Notes: a model not told the origin generated them from the sequence alone. Positions 19,324 through 27,951 are shown, counted from the first letter of the stretch. The stretch is 64,000 nucleotides of DNA from Solibacillus sp. FSL R7-0682 (GCF_038005985.1 NZ_JBBOUI010000001.1:511001-575000), one strand, 5' to 3'. A program made the numbers and translations.

Positions 19324-19653
19324 GTGAAAAGTAAATTACTACCGTTTATTGCAATAGGAGCAGTTGTTGGGGCTGCAATTAGTATGCTAGATAAAAATAC
19401 ACGTGATCACACTGTAGAGACAACGAAAAAAGTAAAAGAAACCGTAACATACTATGCAGAAAATCGAGATGAATTAGTGTCATTGATTGAAACCAAACTA
19501 GAGCAAGCACAGACAGTATATAGCTCAGTAAATGAAAATGTTCAATCACTTATGCAAAATGGCAATGATTTAAAAACATTACCATCAACAATTCAAAGTA
19601 TGGTATCAGAAACAGTTGAAGCATTTACAAAAAAGGATAACAACATCAGCTAA
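19324..19653 (+). CDS. YtxH-like small membrane-anchored protein (YfkI-position)
   Basis: A 109-residue protein starting at GTG 19324 with GGAGGAGAG upstream. It has an N-terminal Gly/Ala-rich helix (FIAIGAVVGAAISML) of the YtxH kind, followed by a long helical, Gln/Glu/Thr-rich region predicted to be a coiled coil. It is likely tethered to the membrane with the rest cytoplasmic. Function is unknown. It lies 22 bases upstream of the YihY-family gene and is probably co-transcribed, matching the yfkI-yfkH arrangement. Confidence 0.8.
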   Translation: MKSKLLPFIAIGAVVGAAISMLDKNTRDHTVETTKKVKETVTYYAENRDELVSLIETKLEQAQTVYSSVNENVQSLMQNGNDLKTLPSTIQSMVSETVEAFTKKDNNIS

Positions 19654-19675
19654 TAACCTAAAAGGTGGTGGCTAA

Positions 19676-20611
19676 ATGATTCAAAAGAAATTTATAAATG
19701 AAAAGCTGACACTAATAAAAGCTTATGTAGCTCCGGATCCTTCGTCAATTGATATTTTAACGCCAAAAGGATTTATTCAGGATTTAATTTTTCGCACGAA
19801 AGAAGTCGATATGACGGGAATGGGTGCACAGCTTGCGTACTTCTTTTTATTATCCTTTTTCCCAATGCTTATTTTTATGGTTACGCTATTACCATTTTTA
19901 AACTTAGAGCAAGGGCAAATATTTTATTTTTTAAGTGATATTATGCCTGAGGAAGTTTATAGATTAATTGAAGGTACATTAATTGATGTTTTAAATAATC
20001 ATAATAGCGGCTTACTTTCAATCGGTATTTTAGGTACCATTTGGTCGGCTTCAAGAGGTGTAGACGCCTTAATAAAATCGTTAAATCGTGCGTATGATGT
20101 GGAGGGAAGAGCAGGAATCTTAAACCGTATGTGGTCTTTATTTTTCACGATTGCTTTAGTTGCCATTATTTTAACTGCTCTTGTACTCCCTATATTCGGT
20201 CAACTACTAGGCAACGTAGTATTTGATTATTTAGGTGTGAACGGATCATTGGAAAGTGTGTGGAACTTCATTAGATGGCTTACCCCACCATTACTTATTT
20301 TTATCGTGTTAACGGCAATGTATTGGATTGTACCAAACACTAATCCACGCTTAACCATTATTAGTGTATTTCCCGGTACAGTTTTAGCTACGAGTGGATG
20401 GCTAGCCTTAACATATGGGTTCTCTTTTTATATTAATAATTTCGGTAATTTTAGTTCGACATACGGTAGTATAGGTGGGGTAATTATCCTGATGCTATGG
20501 TTGTATTTTACCGGCATGATTTTAATATTTGGTGGATTGCTCAATGCGACTTTCCAACGAAGACAACTAGCGAAAATAAGTAAGGAATCTCGAAAAACAC
20601 CTGTATTTTAA
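19676..20611 (+). CDS. YihY/UPF0761 family inner membrane protein (YfkH-like)
   Basis: Six-helix membrane protein of 311 residues, formerly annotated as ribonuclease BN/BrkB; the nuclease role is not supported for this family. Hallmarks are GMGAQLAYFFLLSFFPMLIF, the LSIGILGTIWSASRGVDALIKSLNRAYDVEG block, and FSSTYGSIGGVIILMLWLYF. ATG 19676 has AAGGTGGTGG upstream. Its natural terminator (left arm 20616-20629) has been split by the IS element that follows, so transcripts may now end in the IS leader hairpin instead. Confidence 0.92.
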   Translation: MIQKKFINEKLTLIKAYVAPDPSSIDILTPKGFIQDLIFRTKEVDMTGMGAQLAYFFLLSFFPMLIFMVTLLPFLNLEQGQIFYFLSDIMPEEVYRLIEGTLIDVLNNHNSGLLSIGILGTIWSASRGVDALIKSLNRAYDVEGRAGILNRMWSLFFTIALVAIILTALVLPIFGQLLGNVVFDYLGVNGSLESVWNFIRWLTPPLLIFIVLTAMYWIVPNTNPRLTIISVFPGTVLATSGWLALTYGFSFYINNFGNFSSTYGSIGGVIILMLWLYFTGMILIFGGLLNATFQRRQLAKISKESRKTPVF

Positions 20612-20634
20612 AAAAGAGATACTCTGTAAGTCAT

Positions 20635-20659
20635 TGAACTGAACCCCGAATAGTAGACA
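20635..20659 (+). repeat. IS left terminal inverted repeat
   Basis: Begins TGAACTGAACCCCGAATAG and ends TAGACA; complementary to 22115-22139 except in the middle. Confidence 0.9.
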
Positions 20660-20693
20660 CTTTAGAAAAAAGTGACCTATTCGGGGTTTTTTC
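20642..20693 (+). terminator. Terminator inside the IS left end
   Basis: Twelve-base arms AACCCCGAATAG and CTATTCGGGGTT, inner CACTTT/AAGTG pairing, six T. It shields the transposase genes from read-through and may now terminate the upstream YfkH-like gene. Confidence 0.85.
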
Positions 20694-20754
20694 TATTTTC
20701 ATTCCTAGAAATCCCCGTTATACTGACCATACGATTTAAGAACGGGAGAACATC

Positions 20755-21183
20755 ATGAGTAAAATAATTTTTAACGAACATCAACGTCGACAAATTGAAC
20801 AGAATCCAAATGTCGTTTTGATAACCGATCGATCTATTCAATATACAGTAGCTTTCAAATTAAAAGCTGTTCAAGAAAATCTAAAAGGCAAAGGGCCTAC
20901 CGAAATCTTCAAAGCTGCAGGCTTTGATTTAGAAATCATCGGGATTAAAAAAGTTCAAAGTGCTGTTCATAGGTGGAAGAAAATTTATCAAACATACGGT
21001 GAGGATGGTTTTACACAAGAGCGTCGTGGAAAAGGCAGTACAGGTCGCCCACGTGCCGAAAAATTATCAGCTGATAAAAAGTTAGAGAAAGCAGAAGCTC
21101 GTATTCGTCTATTGGAAGCAGAGCTAGCGCTCTTAAAAAAGCTCGACGAAATGGAAAGGCAGGCGAAGAAGAATCGTTTTTAA
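20755..21183 (+). CDS. IS3-family OrfA
   Basis: Helix-turn-helix protein of 142 residues that binds the IS ends. The IS150-type N-terminus is followed by a region matching AVQENLKGKGPTEIFKAAGF and a basic segment ERRGKGSTGRPRAEK. A C-terminal leucine-zipper-like coil (EKAEARIRLLEAELALLKKL) would allow dimerisation. GGGAG lies upstream of ATG 20755. Near its end the slippery heptamer A-AAA-AAG at 21135-21141 is in the correct frame for -1 slippage into OrfB. Confidence 0.93.
   Translation: MSKIIFNEHQRRQIEQNPNVVLITDRSIQYTVAFKLKAVQENLKGKGPTEIFKAAGFDLEIIGIKKVQSAVHRWKKIYQTYGEDGFTQERRGKGSTGRPRAEKLSADKKLEKAEARIRLLEAELALLKKLDEMERQAKKNRF
21135..21141 (+). promoter_or_regulatory. Programmed -1 frameshift site
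   Basis: A-AAA-AAG heptamer, in OrfA codons tta-aaa-aag. OrfB frame is open from here (KKARRNGKAGEEESFLTPKE) to its own ATG, so slippage gives an OrfAB transposase. Confidence 0.8.
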
Positions 21184-21242
21184 CACCCAAAGAAAAATAT
21201 CAAGCAATCAGTGAAACGATTCGATTATTTCAACTCAAAAAT

Positions 21243-22085
21243 ATGACACGGTATCTTTGTGAAGTAGCAAATGTCAGCTCGAGTGGTTACTATAAATGGC
21301 GACAAAATATGGAGAAACATTCATTACGTGAAGAAGCTGATTATCAAGATTATCTTTTACTAAAAGTAATCTATGATGAAGCAAAAGGCAAAATTGGTTA
21401 TCGAGGGTTTTATATGGAACTGGTGGACCAATTAGGGAAACCGATGAACCATAAAAAAATTCTTCGATTGATGCGTAAATTTAATTTGTATGCGAAGGTT
21501 CGTCGTGCCAATCCTTATCGACTTATAGAAAAAGCGAATGAAGCACATCGTCAAATTCCAAATTACTTAAATCGGGCATTCAAACAAGACGAGCCAGGAA
21601 AAGTCTTCTTAACAGACATTACCTATCTCCAATATAAGGGTGGCCGTACGGCTTATTTATCATGTGTAAAAGATGTCGCAACAAGAGAAATCGTTGCGTA
21701 TAAACTAGCTACTACTCTTAAATTGTCGATTGTTTATGAAACACTTGAACAATTAAAACATCATTTGGATGGGAATCTTCATCCGGAAGCAATGATTCAT
21801 TCGGATCAGGGGTTTCATTATACGCATCCAGGATTTCAGAAGCTTGTGAAAGACATGGGGTTAAAACAATCTATGTCACGTCGAGGAAACTGTCTAGATA
21901 ATGCGCCAATGGAATCGTTCTTTGGTCATTTTAAAGATGAAGTCGATTATCATGAAGCTGAAAGTTTCACGGAGCTACATACACAAGTCATTGACTATAT
22001 CACGCATTACAACCACACAAGAAAGCAATGGACATTAAAAAAGATGACTCCGGCGAGTTACCGAAGTCATCTAATCGCAGCCTAA
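21243..22085 (+). CDS. IS3-family transposase OrfB (DDE/rve catalytic domain)
   Basis: Catalytic half of the transposase, 280 residues from ATG 21243, but probably made mainly as an OrfAB fusion by -1 frameshifting because the frame is open upstream to about 21135. The N-terminus LCEVANVSSSGYYKW is typical of IS3 OrfB. The integrase core shows the DDE triad: Asp in VFLTDITYLQY, Asp in AMIHSDQGFHYTH, and Glu in NAPMESFFGHFKDE, with the IS3-specific spacing. The frame is uninterrupted. Confidence 0.95.
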   Translation: MTRYLCEVANVSSSGYYKWRQNMEKHSLREEADYQDYLLLKVIYDEAKGKIGYRGFYMELVDQLGKPMNHKKILRLMRKFNLYAKVRRANPYRLIEKANEAHRQIPNYLNRAFKQDEPGKVFLTDITYLQYKGGRTAYLSCVKDVATREIVAYKLATTLKLSIVYETLEQLKHHLDGNLHPEAMIHSDQGFHYTHPGFQKLVKDMGLKQSMSRRGNCLDNAPMESFFGHFKDEVDYHEAESFTELHTQVIDYITHYNHTRKQWTLKKMTPASYRSHLIAA

Positions 22086-22114
22086 TTAAATGGCTATCTT
22101 GTTTTTTATTAAAC

Positions 22115-22139
22115 TGTCTACAAAATAGGGTTCAGTTCA
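22115..22139 (-). repeat. IS right terminal inverted repeat
   Basis: On the minus strand it reads TGAACTGAACCCTATTTTG then TAGACA, pairing with the left repeat. Confidence 0.9.
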
Positions 22140-22179
22140 CATTTTACAGAGTATCTCCTTTTTTAATTCTAATTTAATT

Positions 22180-23262
22180 CTAAGAATTATTAATTGAACG
22201 ATTCCAAAGTGCAATTTGAAATTTAATCGCATCTTGAAAGTTATGTGGATTTAAACCCGTTTTTTGTTTTATTTGAGAAAGTCGATACGTCAATGTATGC
22301 CGATGGATATGGAGTTGTTCAGCAGTTGAAATGAGAGTTAAGTTATTATGTAAAAAAATCTGTAACGTTTCAATTAGTTTCGGCTCGAGCAAATTTAATA
22401 ATTTCAAACTATAGTCATTAGCGGGCTTTGTTTGAAATAGTGAATAAATTTCGATGTCTTTAAAATAAGTTATTTTACAATTTTTGTGACAGTGGTGCAT
22501 TGCCAATTGAGCAGTTCTATATGATTCTGGTAGCTCATCTAGCTGATTAACAATTTTCCCAACACCAATTTCAATATCAAATTTATTGAATATAAAAGTA
22601 CTAAAAGCATCCATCATTTTCAATAAAGAATAATCACTAATTTCCGTCGCTAATACATAATACTCATTCAATTGAAAATGACCATAGAGGACTGGCTGAT
22701 TGTAAAAGAAATCTTCTAAATACTGAATAAGTGTACGATGTGAGCCAGATTTTTGCTGTGCCTTTAATAAGAGTACACAGTAAGGAGCTTCAAAAGGAAT
22801 CCCTAATTTTTTCATTTGTTCCTTTAATAAACCTTGAACAGGAGTGCCACTAATTAATTCCTCAAAAATATGGACGCTCATTTTTCTTAGCCATTCACTT
22901 TTAGATTCAATTAACGCCTGGTGCACCATAACTTCTACTGTTAATTGGACAAGAGAGGATATATTTATTAACTCATCATCTACCTCACCCGTTATTCCAA
23001 TGATACAAACAATCTCATCTTGAAATAATATCGGTAAATTTATACCCGGCTTTGTTTGGGGATATTCTTTAATATTCTCGGTCGTAATAATGAGCGGTTG
23101 TTTAGTAGATACTACAGCTTTGGCTCCTTCATGAACCTTTTCAATACGTTCTTTATCGCCAGACGCCAAAATTATGCCATCGATATTTATAACGTTTACA
23201 TTGCGATGAAGTCGTAGCATTGTTTGCTCAACAATTTCATTTGCAAGTTTATAAGTAATCAT
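22180..23262 (-). CDS. CdaR-type transcriptional regulator of glycerate/sugar-acid use
   Basis: Regulator of 360 residues. The N-terminal sugar-diacid-recognition domain (about 1-135) contains LANEIVEQTMLRLHRNVNVI and INIDGIILASGDKERIEKVHEG. The middle region is GGDEF-like and the C-terminal PucR-type HTH has LISTAEQLHIHRHTLTYRLSQIKQKTG. CdaR proteins activate glycerate or sugar-acid genes. Start ATG 23262 has CGGAG upstream; GTG 23271 touches it. It is divergent from glxK and the GntP gene, its likely targets. Its terminator has been broken by the adjacent IS. Confidence 0.9.
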   Translation of the reverse strand: MITYKLANEIVEQTMLRLHRNVNVINIDGIILASGDKERIEKVHEGAKAVVSTKQPLIITTENIKEYPQTKPGINLPILFQDEIVCIIGITGEVDDELINISSLVQLTVEVMVHQALIESKSEWLRKMSVHIFEELISGTPVQGLLKEQMKKLGIPFEAPYCVLLLKAQQKSGSHRTLIQYLEDFFYNQPVLYGHFQLNEYYVLATEISDYSLLKMMDAFSTFIFNKFDIEIGVGKIVNQLDELPESYRTAQLAMHHCHKNCKITYFKDIEIYSLFQTKPANDYSLKLLNLLEPKLIETLQIFLHNNLTLISTAEQLHIHRHTLTYRLSQIKQKTGLNPHNFQDAIKFQIALWNRSINNS

Positions 23263-23353
23263 TTTATACACTCCGTATAATTATAAATTTAAAAAAAATT
23301 GAAATATATACATTGAGTATAATGTAAATTCAGAATTTTGACACTATAATCTT

Positions 23354-23367
23354 TGTAAGCGCTTTAA
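23354..23367 (+). promoter_or_regulatory. CcpA cre site before the glycerate kinase gene
   Basis: TGTAAGCGCTTTAA closely fits the catabolite-responsive element (TGWAANCGNTNNCA), with a mismatch near the end. A TATAAT at 23345-23350 lies just upstream, so CcpA bound here would block initiation or early elongation. A TTGACA is also present at 23338-23343. Confidence 0.6.
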
Positions 23368-23405
23368 TAACAAAGCGTAATGATTTTTTGTAAAGAGGGG
23401 ATTTA

Positions 23406-24530
23406 ATGAAAATCGTAATTAGTCCAGATTCTTTTAAAGGATCACTAACTTCATATGAAGTCGCAACAATCATTAGTCGAACTATTAAAAAAATAAATGA
23501 TTCAATTGAAACCATTTGTTTGCCGATAGCAGATGGGGGAGAAGGAACGTTAGATGCATTAATTCAAGCAACAGATGGGGAATATTTAACGACAGTTGTT
23601 CAAAATCCATTAGGAAAAAATGTTGAAGCAACGTTCGGAATACTAGGTGATGGGGAAACTTGCCTTATTGAAATGGCAAAAGCATCTGGTTTGACACTTA
23701 TTAATGAAGATGAGAAAAACCCTCGATTTGCTACTACCTATGGAACAGGTCAACTTATTACAAGAGCCTTAAATTTAGGATATCGAAAGTTTATTATAGG
23801 TATTGGTGGGAGCGCTACAAATGATGGCGGATTAGGTTTATTAAGAGCTCTAGGCATGAAATTTTATAGTCATGACGGAAGCGAAATTACAAGTGATGTA
23901 TGGCAATTAAATTCACTTAAGCAAATTGAGACTAAGAATTTTGATGAACGGATTGAACAAAGTACATTTATTGTTGCATGCGATGTGAATAATCCGTTAG
24001 TTGGACCCAATGGTGCAACTACTATATTTGGTCCACAAAAGGGGGTTAAACAAGAGGAAATTCAATTATTTGACGATAGCTTAAAAATGTATGGTTTAAA
24101 AATTGAAGAACATACACAAATGGCATTGCAGAATTGTGCAGGGGCCGGAGCTGCGGGAGGAATCGGTGCTGCATTTATGGCCTTTTTCCCAAGTCAGTTC
24201 AAACGGGGGATTGATGTCGTATTAGATGCTGTGGAATTTACGAAACATATTCAACATGCTGACTTTGTTATAACTGGTGAAGGAAGATCGGATATGCAAA
24301 CACTTTCTGGGAAAGCACCTATTGGGGTAGCAACTTTAGCGAAAGAAGGGGGAGTACCGACAATTTTACTTTCTGGATCTGTTGAAATGAGCAGTGTGCC
24401 ATTATTAAAAGAATTTTTTATTCATGTTGAAAGTATTGTAAATAAAGACGTTTCTTTGGAGAAATCAATAACACGGCCAGCATATTACTTAGAAAAAAAA
24501 GTGGAACAATTAGTTAATAAATTTATATAA
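23406..24530 (+). CDS. glxK: Glycerate kinase (GlxK/GarK family)
   Basis: Phosphorylates D-glycerate, most likely to 2-phosphoglycerate, feeding lower glycolysis. The 374-residue protein has the family start KIVISPDSFKGSLTSYEVA, the PIADGGEGTLDAL motif, the phosphate/nucleotide loop GIGGSATNDGGLGLLRALG, and the ACDVNNPLVGPNGA and GAGAAGGIGAAFMAF segments. ATG 23406 has AGAGGGG upstream. It sits 14 bases upstream of the permease gene and divergent from the CdaR-type regulator, forming a glycerate module under a cre site. Confidence 0.93.
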   Translation: MKIVISPDSFKGSLTSYEVATIISRTIKKINDSIETICLPIADGGEGTLDALIQATDGEYLTTVVQNPLGKNVEATFGILGDGETCLIEMAKASGLTLINEDEKNPRFATTYGTGQLITRALNLGYRKFIIGIGGSATNDGGLGLLRALGMKFYSHDGSEITSDVWQLNSLKQIETKNFDERIEQSTFIVACDVNNPLVGPNGATTIFGPQKGVKQEEIQLFDDSLKMYGLKIEEHTQMALQNCAGAGAAGGIGAAFMAFFPSQFKRGIDVVLDAVEFTKHIQHADFVITGEGRSDMQTLSGKAPIGVATLAKEGGVPTILLSGSVEMSSVPLLKEFFIHVESIVNKDVSLEKSITRPAYYLEKKVEQLVNKFI

Positions 24531-24544
24531 AGGGGTTGGGGGAA

Positions 24545-25891
24545 ATGTTATTTTTCATTATTTTGTTAGGGGTATTATTTATCGTTTTTGCGACTGCGAA
24601 GTTAAAGCTTCATCCTTTTTTAGCATTACTCATTAGTTCGTTCTTTGTAGGAATTGCGGCAGGAATGCCATTATTAACAGTAGTAGAAAGTATTAATACC
24701 GGCTTTGGCGGATTAATGACGAGTATCGGAATTGTCATTGTTGCGGGGACGATTATAGGAGTTATATTAGAGAAGTCAGGTGCTGCCTATCGTATGGCGG
24801 AGGTTGTATTACGTTTTATCGGTCCAAAGCGTCCACAGCTTGCTATGTCAATAATCGGTTATATTGTTTCAATTCCTGTATTTTGTGACTCAGGCTATAT
24901 TATATTGACAAGTTTAAAGAAAGCGCTTGCAAAACGAGCGAAAGTAACAATTGCATCGATGGCAGTAGCATTAGCTACGGGGCTTTATGCCACTCATGTA
25001 CTAGTGCCTCCAACGCCAGGCCCAATTGCAGCTGCGGGGAATATTGGTGCGGCAGATTACTTAGGTACGATTATTTTAATTGGTTTAATTGTTGCGATTC
25101 CAGCGACTATTGTTGGGTATATATGGGCTACAAAAGTAGCATCTAAAATTCGTGTACCTGCAGATGATGAACCAACATTAGATTATGATGAGATTATTAA
25201 GTCCTTTGGTAAAATGCCTTCAACTTTTAAAGCGTTTTTACCAATCGTTTTACCTATCATATTAATTGGGTTAGGGTCGGTAGCAGCTTTAGTAGGTGAT
25301 CCAGAAGCAGCATTAAATGTGTTTTTCCGCTTTTTAGGTTCACCAACTGTGGCGCTATTACTTGGGGTATTCTCAGCGTTTTTCCTATTACCTGAAATGA
25401 CAGAAGAAACATTATCTAATTGGATTGGGGAAGCATTAAAAGAAGCAGCACCGATTTTATTAATTACGGGTGCTGGTGGGGCATTTGGTACAGTAATTAA
25501 AAATACCGGCGTTGGTGATCAATTACAGCAAATGGATTTAGGGGCATTAGCAACGGGAGCTTTCTTCTTATTAATACCGTTCTTAATTGGTGCCGCGCTT
25601 AAAACAGCACAAGGCTCATCAACAGCAGCATTAGTAATAACGTCATCATTAATTGCTCCAATGTTACCAACACTAGGTATTGAAGGGGCGGTACCGTTAG
25701 CATTAGTTGTAATGGCTATTGGTGCAGGTGCAATGACAGTAAGTCATGTCAATGATAGCTTCTTCTGGGTCATTACTCAATACAGTGGTATGAAGGTAAC
25801 CGATGCGTATAAAGCACAAACAATGGCGACATTACTAATGGGTGTAACAACAATTCTAGTAACAATGATTTTATGGTTCATTTTAGTTTAA
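24545..25891 (+). CDS. GntP-family gluconate/glycerate:H+ symporter
   Basis: Twelve-helix carrier of about 448 residues. The GntP features are LHPFLALLISSFFVGIAAGMP, GFGGLMTSIGIVIVAGTIIGVILEKSGAA, and HVLVPPTPGPIAAAGNIGA with the conserved PPTPGP loop, then HVNDSFFWVITQYSGM. The family takes gluconate, idonate or glycerate; here coupling with a glycerate kinase and CdaR-type regulator favours glycerate. ATG 24545 follows a G-rich ribosome site; TTG 24536 is a possible earlier start. Terminator at 25919-25952. Confidence 0.92.
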   Translation: MLFFIILLGVLFIVFATAKLKLHPFLALLISSFFVGIAAGMPLLTVVESINTGFGGLMTSIGIVIVAGTIIGVILEKSGAAYRMAEVVLRFIGPKRPQLAMSIIGYIVSIPVFCDSGYIILTSLKKALAKRAKVTIASMAVALATGLYATHVLVPPTPGPIAAAGNIGAADYLGTIILIGLIVAIPATIVGYIWATKVASKIRVPADDEPTLDYDEIIKSFGKMPSTFKAFLPIVLPIILIGLGSVAALVGDPEAALNVFFRFLGSPTVALLLGVFSAFFLLPEMTEETLSNWIGEALKEAAPILLITGAGGAFGTVIKNTGVGDQLQQMDLGALATGAFFLLIPFLIGAALKTAQGSSTAALVITSSLIAPMLPTLGIEGAVPLALVVMAIGAGAMTVSHVNDSFFWVITQYSGMKVTDAYKAQTMATLLMGVTTILVTMILWFILV

Positions 25892-25918
25892 TATTTTTAT
25901 ATTTTATAAATTTCAAAA

Positions 25919-25952
25919 AACACCCCGAAAATTTAAATATTTCGGGGTGTTA
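25919..25952. terminator. Bidirectional terminator between GntP and P-type ATPase genes
   Basis: AACACCCCGAAA and TTTCGGGGTGTT arms around an A/T loop. It serves both convergent genes. Confidence 0.85.
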
Positions 25953-25954
25953 CT

Positions 25955-27859
25955 TTATACATTTTTACTTAACATACGTAAGCCGTTTACTATTACTAAA
26001 ATAGTGCTTCCCTCATGGCCGATTACGCCAAGTGGTAAACTAATCGCTTGGAAGAAGTTTGAAATAATAAGTAGTGCAATAACAGATAAAGAGAAAATAA
26101 CATTTTGTTTAACGATTCTTTGCATTTTACGTGAAAGCTTCACTGCATAAGCAATTTTAGAAAGATCATTTTTTATTAAAACGACATCGGCTGTTTCGAG
26201 GGCAACATCTGTACCACCACCCATTGCAATACCGACAGAAGCAGTTGCTAACGCAGGCGCATCATTAATACCATCGCCAACCATTCCGACATGTTCATAC
26301 GTTGCTTTATAGTTTTTAATGTGCGTTACTTTCGTTTCAGGCAAACATTCTGCTACATAGTTTGTTACACCAGCTTCTTTAGCAATAGCTCTTGCAGTAG
26401 TTTCATTATCACCTGTAAGCATCATTACATCAATACCAAGCTCTTTTAAAAGTGCTACTGCTTTTTTTGCTTCTTCTCGAACGACATCCTTCATTGCAAC
26501 AAGTGCAGCGATGCCTTTTTCATCTTTTAAAAAGACGACCGTTTTTCCTTCAGTAGCTAGTTGTTGAAGTGCACCATTAGCAAACGAAAGTGCCTCGTCC
26601 TTTCCTACAAAATCTGGCTTCCCAATTGAATAATGATTACCAGCCATTTCAGCCTTCATGCCATATCCGGGAACATCTTCAATTGTAACGACTAAAGGTT
26701 TTATTGCATTTTGCTCTTTTGCATACTTTGAAATTGCTTGTGCAAGTGGGTGATTCGATTGACCTTCAATCGCAGCAATAAGTGCTAATGTTTCTTCTTT
26801 TTTTAAGTCTTCTCGAACGATGAAATCTGTAACAACAGGTGTACCTTGTGTCAATGTCCCAGTTTTATCAACTGCAAGTACTCGTAGCACACTTAAATGT
26901 TCTAAATGAACGCCACCTTTAACTAAAATCCCGTTTTTCGCACCATTTGAAATAGCTGAAAGAGTAGCTGGCATAATTGCTGCAACAAGTGCACATGGGG
27001 ATGCAACAACTAGAAGTACCATTGCACGATAAAAAGTAGTAGTCCAGTCCCAACCTAGTAAATAGTGAGGAAGGAACATCATAAGAGCAACAACAATTAA
27101 AACTACCTTCACATAAACTCCTTCAAAACGCTCAATAAATTGTTGAGATGGTGACTTTTCACTTTGAGCTGATTGTACGAGTGTAATAATTTTTTGGAAA
27201 AGTGTTTCAGAGTTAGGCTTTGTGACGTTTATTGTTAATACGCCATTTAAATTTACCGTACCGGCAAACACTTCATCTCCACTATTTTTAGTAATCGGCA
27301 TTGATTCCCCGGTAATAGCGGCCTCATCAACTGTTGAAACCCCGTTAAAAATCGTTCCATCTGCTGGAATAAGTTCACCAGGCTTAACTAAAATATGATC
27401 ATTAACTTTTAGTTCACTAACGGCAACCTTGATTGGTTCAAATCCACCACGTACTAACCAAGCTTCCTCAGGCTGTAACTCCATTAAAGAAGAAATTTCA
27501 CGATGGCTTTTATTCATTGCATATGTTTCAAGTGCTCCACTGAGTGCAAATATAAAGATAAGAATAGCACCTTCAGTCCAATATCCTATAATAGCAGAAC
27601 CTATTGCAGCTAAAATCATTAAAATTTCTACGTTTAATGATTTGTTTTCAATTGTGTCAAGGATACCTTCTTTTGCTTTAGCATAACCACCAATAACAAA
27701 AGCTGTTAAGTAAGCTATAGTAGCGGCAGTTATTTGACCTGAAGATTCGATTCGCCAAGCTAATAGGATAATAAAGCCCGCCACAAGCGCTGCAATTAAT
27801 TCTTTGTGTTCACTTATTTTCTCATTTAATGATAAATTTTCTCGATTAGAATTTGTCAT
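25955..27859 (-). CDS. P1B-4-type metal efflux ATPase (PfeT/ZosA-like)
   Basis: Metal-transporting P-type ATPase of 634 residues, start ATG 27859 behind AAGGAGG. It has the TGES actuator motif, the membrane metal site SPC at residues 287-289, the phosphorylated Asp331 in DKTGT, the HP motif (SNHPLA), GDGINDAP, and HEGST in the last helices. SPC plus HEG[GS]T defines the P1B-4 class, which in B. subtilis PfeT exports Fe(II) under PerR/Fur control. No N-terminal CxxC metal-binding domain is present. PerR-like and Fur-like boxes upstream support an iron role; cobalt or zinc cannot be excluded. Confidence 0.9.
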   Translation of the reverse strand: MTNSNRENLSLNEKISEHKELIAALVAGFIILLAWRIESSGQITAATIAYLTAFVIGGYAKAKEGILDTIENKSLNVEILMILAAIGSAIIGYWTEGAILIFIFALSGALETYAMNKSHREISSLMELQPEEAWLVRGGFEPIKVAVSELKVNDHILVKPGELIPADGTIFNGVSTVDEAAITGESMPITKNSGDEVFAGTVNLNGVLTINVTKPNSETLFQKIITLVQSAQSEKSPSQQFIERFEGVYVKVVLIVVALMMFLPHYLLGWDWTTTFYRAMVLLVVASPCALVAAIMPATLSAISNGAKNGILVKGGVHLEHLSVLRVLAVDKTGTLTQGTPVVTDFIVREDLKKEETLALIAAIEGQSNHPLAQAISKYAKEQNAIKPLVVTIEDVPGYGMKAEMAGNHYSIGKPDFVGKDEALSFANGALQQLATEGKTVVFLKDEKGIAALVAMKDVVREEAKKAVALLKELGIDVMMLTGDNETTARAIAKEAGVTNYVAECLPETKVTHIKNYKATYEHVGMVGDGINDAPALATASVGIAMGGGTDVALETADVVLIKNDLSKIAYAVKLSRKMQRIVKQNVIFSLSVIALLIISNFFQAISLPLGVIGHEGSTILVIVNGLRMLSKNV

Positions 27860-27870
27860 AAGTACCTCCT

Positions 27871-27888
27871 TGATAATGAATATCATTG
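27871..27888 (-). promoter_or_regulatory. Fur-box-like palindrome before the P-type ATPase gene
   Basis: TGATAATGAATATCATTG carries GATAATGAATATCATT, one base from the core GATAATGATTATCATT. It sits directly against the ribosome binding site of the ATPase gene. Confidence 0.6.
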
Positions 27889-27936
27889 TCGAATCAACTG
27901 ATAATTAGTTTCAATTAGATTATAATTATTTTTTAT

Positions 27937-27951
27937 TTATAATGATTATAA
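27937..27951 (-). promoter_or_regulatory. PerR box before the P-type ATPase gene
   Basis: TTATAATGATTATAA is an exact match to the PerR consensus TTATAATNATTATAA. A second, weaker AT-rich half-similar stretch (GATTATAATTATT) lies at 27918-27930. Confidence 0.8.

Larger units (their letters stand above)
20635..22139 (+). mobile_element. IS3-family (IS150-type) insertion sequence
   Basis: A complete element of about 1.5 kb. Terminal inverted repeats are 20635-20659 and 22115-22139: both start TGAACTGAACCC and end GTAGACA, with a diverged middle. Direct 3-base duplications CAT lie at 20632-20634 and 22140-22142. It encodes OrfA and OrfB in overlapping -1 frames. A strong terminator inside the left end would block outside transcription from entering. 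All parts look intact, so it is probably recent and active. Confidence 0.95.
20616..22157. terminator. Former bidirectional terminator, split by the IS element
   Basis: Left arm 20616-20629 (GAGATACTCTGTAA) and right arm 22144-22157 (TTACAGAGTATCTC) are perfectly complementary over 14 bases, with A and T tracts outside. Removing the IS and one CAT copy restores a 6-base loop GTCATT. It was the shared end of the YfkH-like gene and the convergent CdaR-type gene. Confidence 0.9.
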
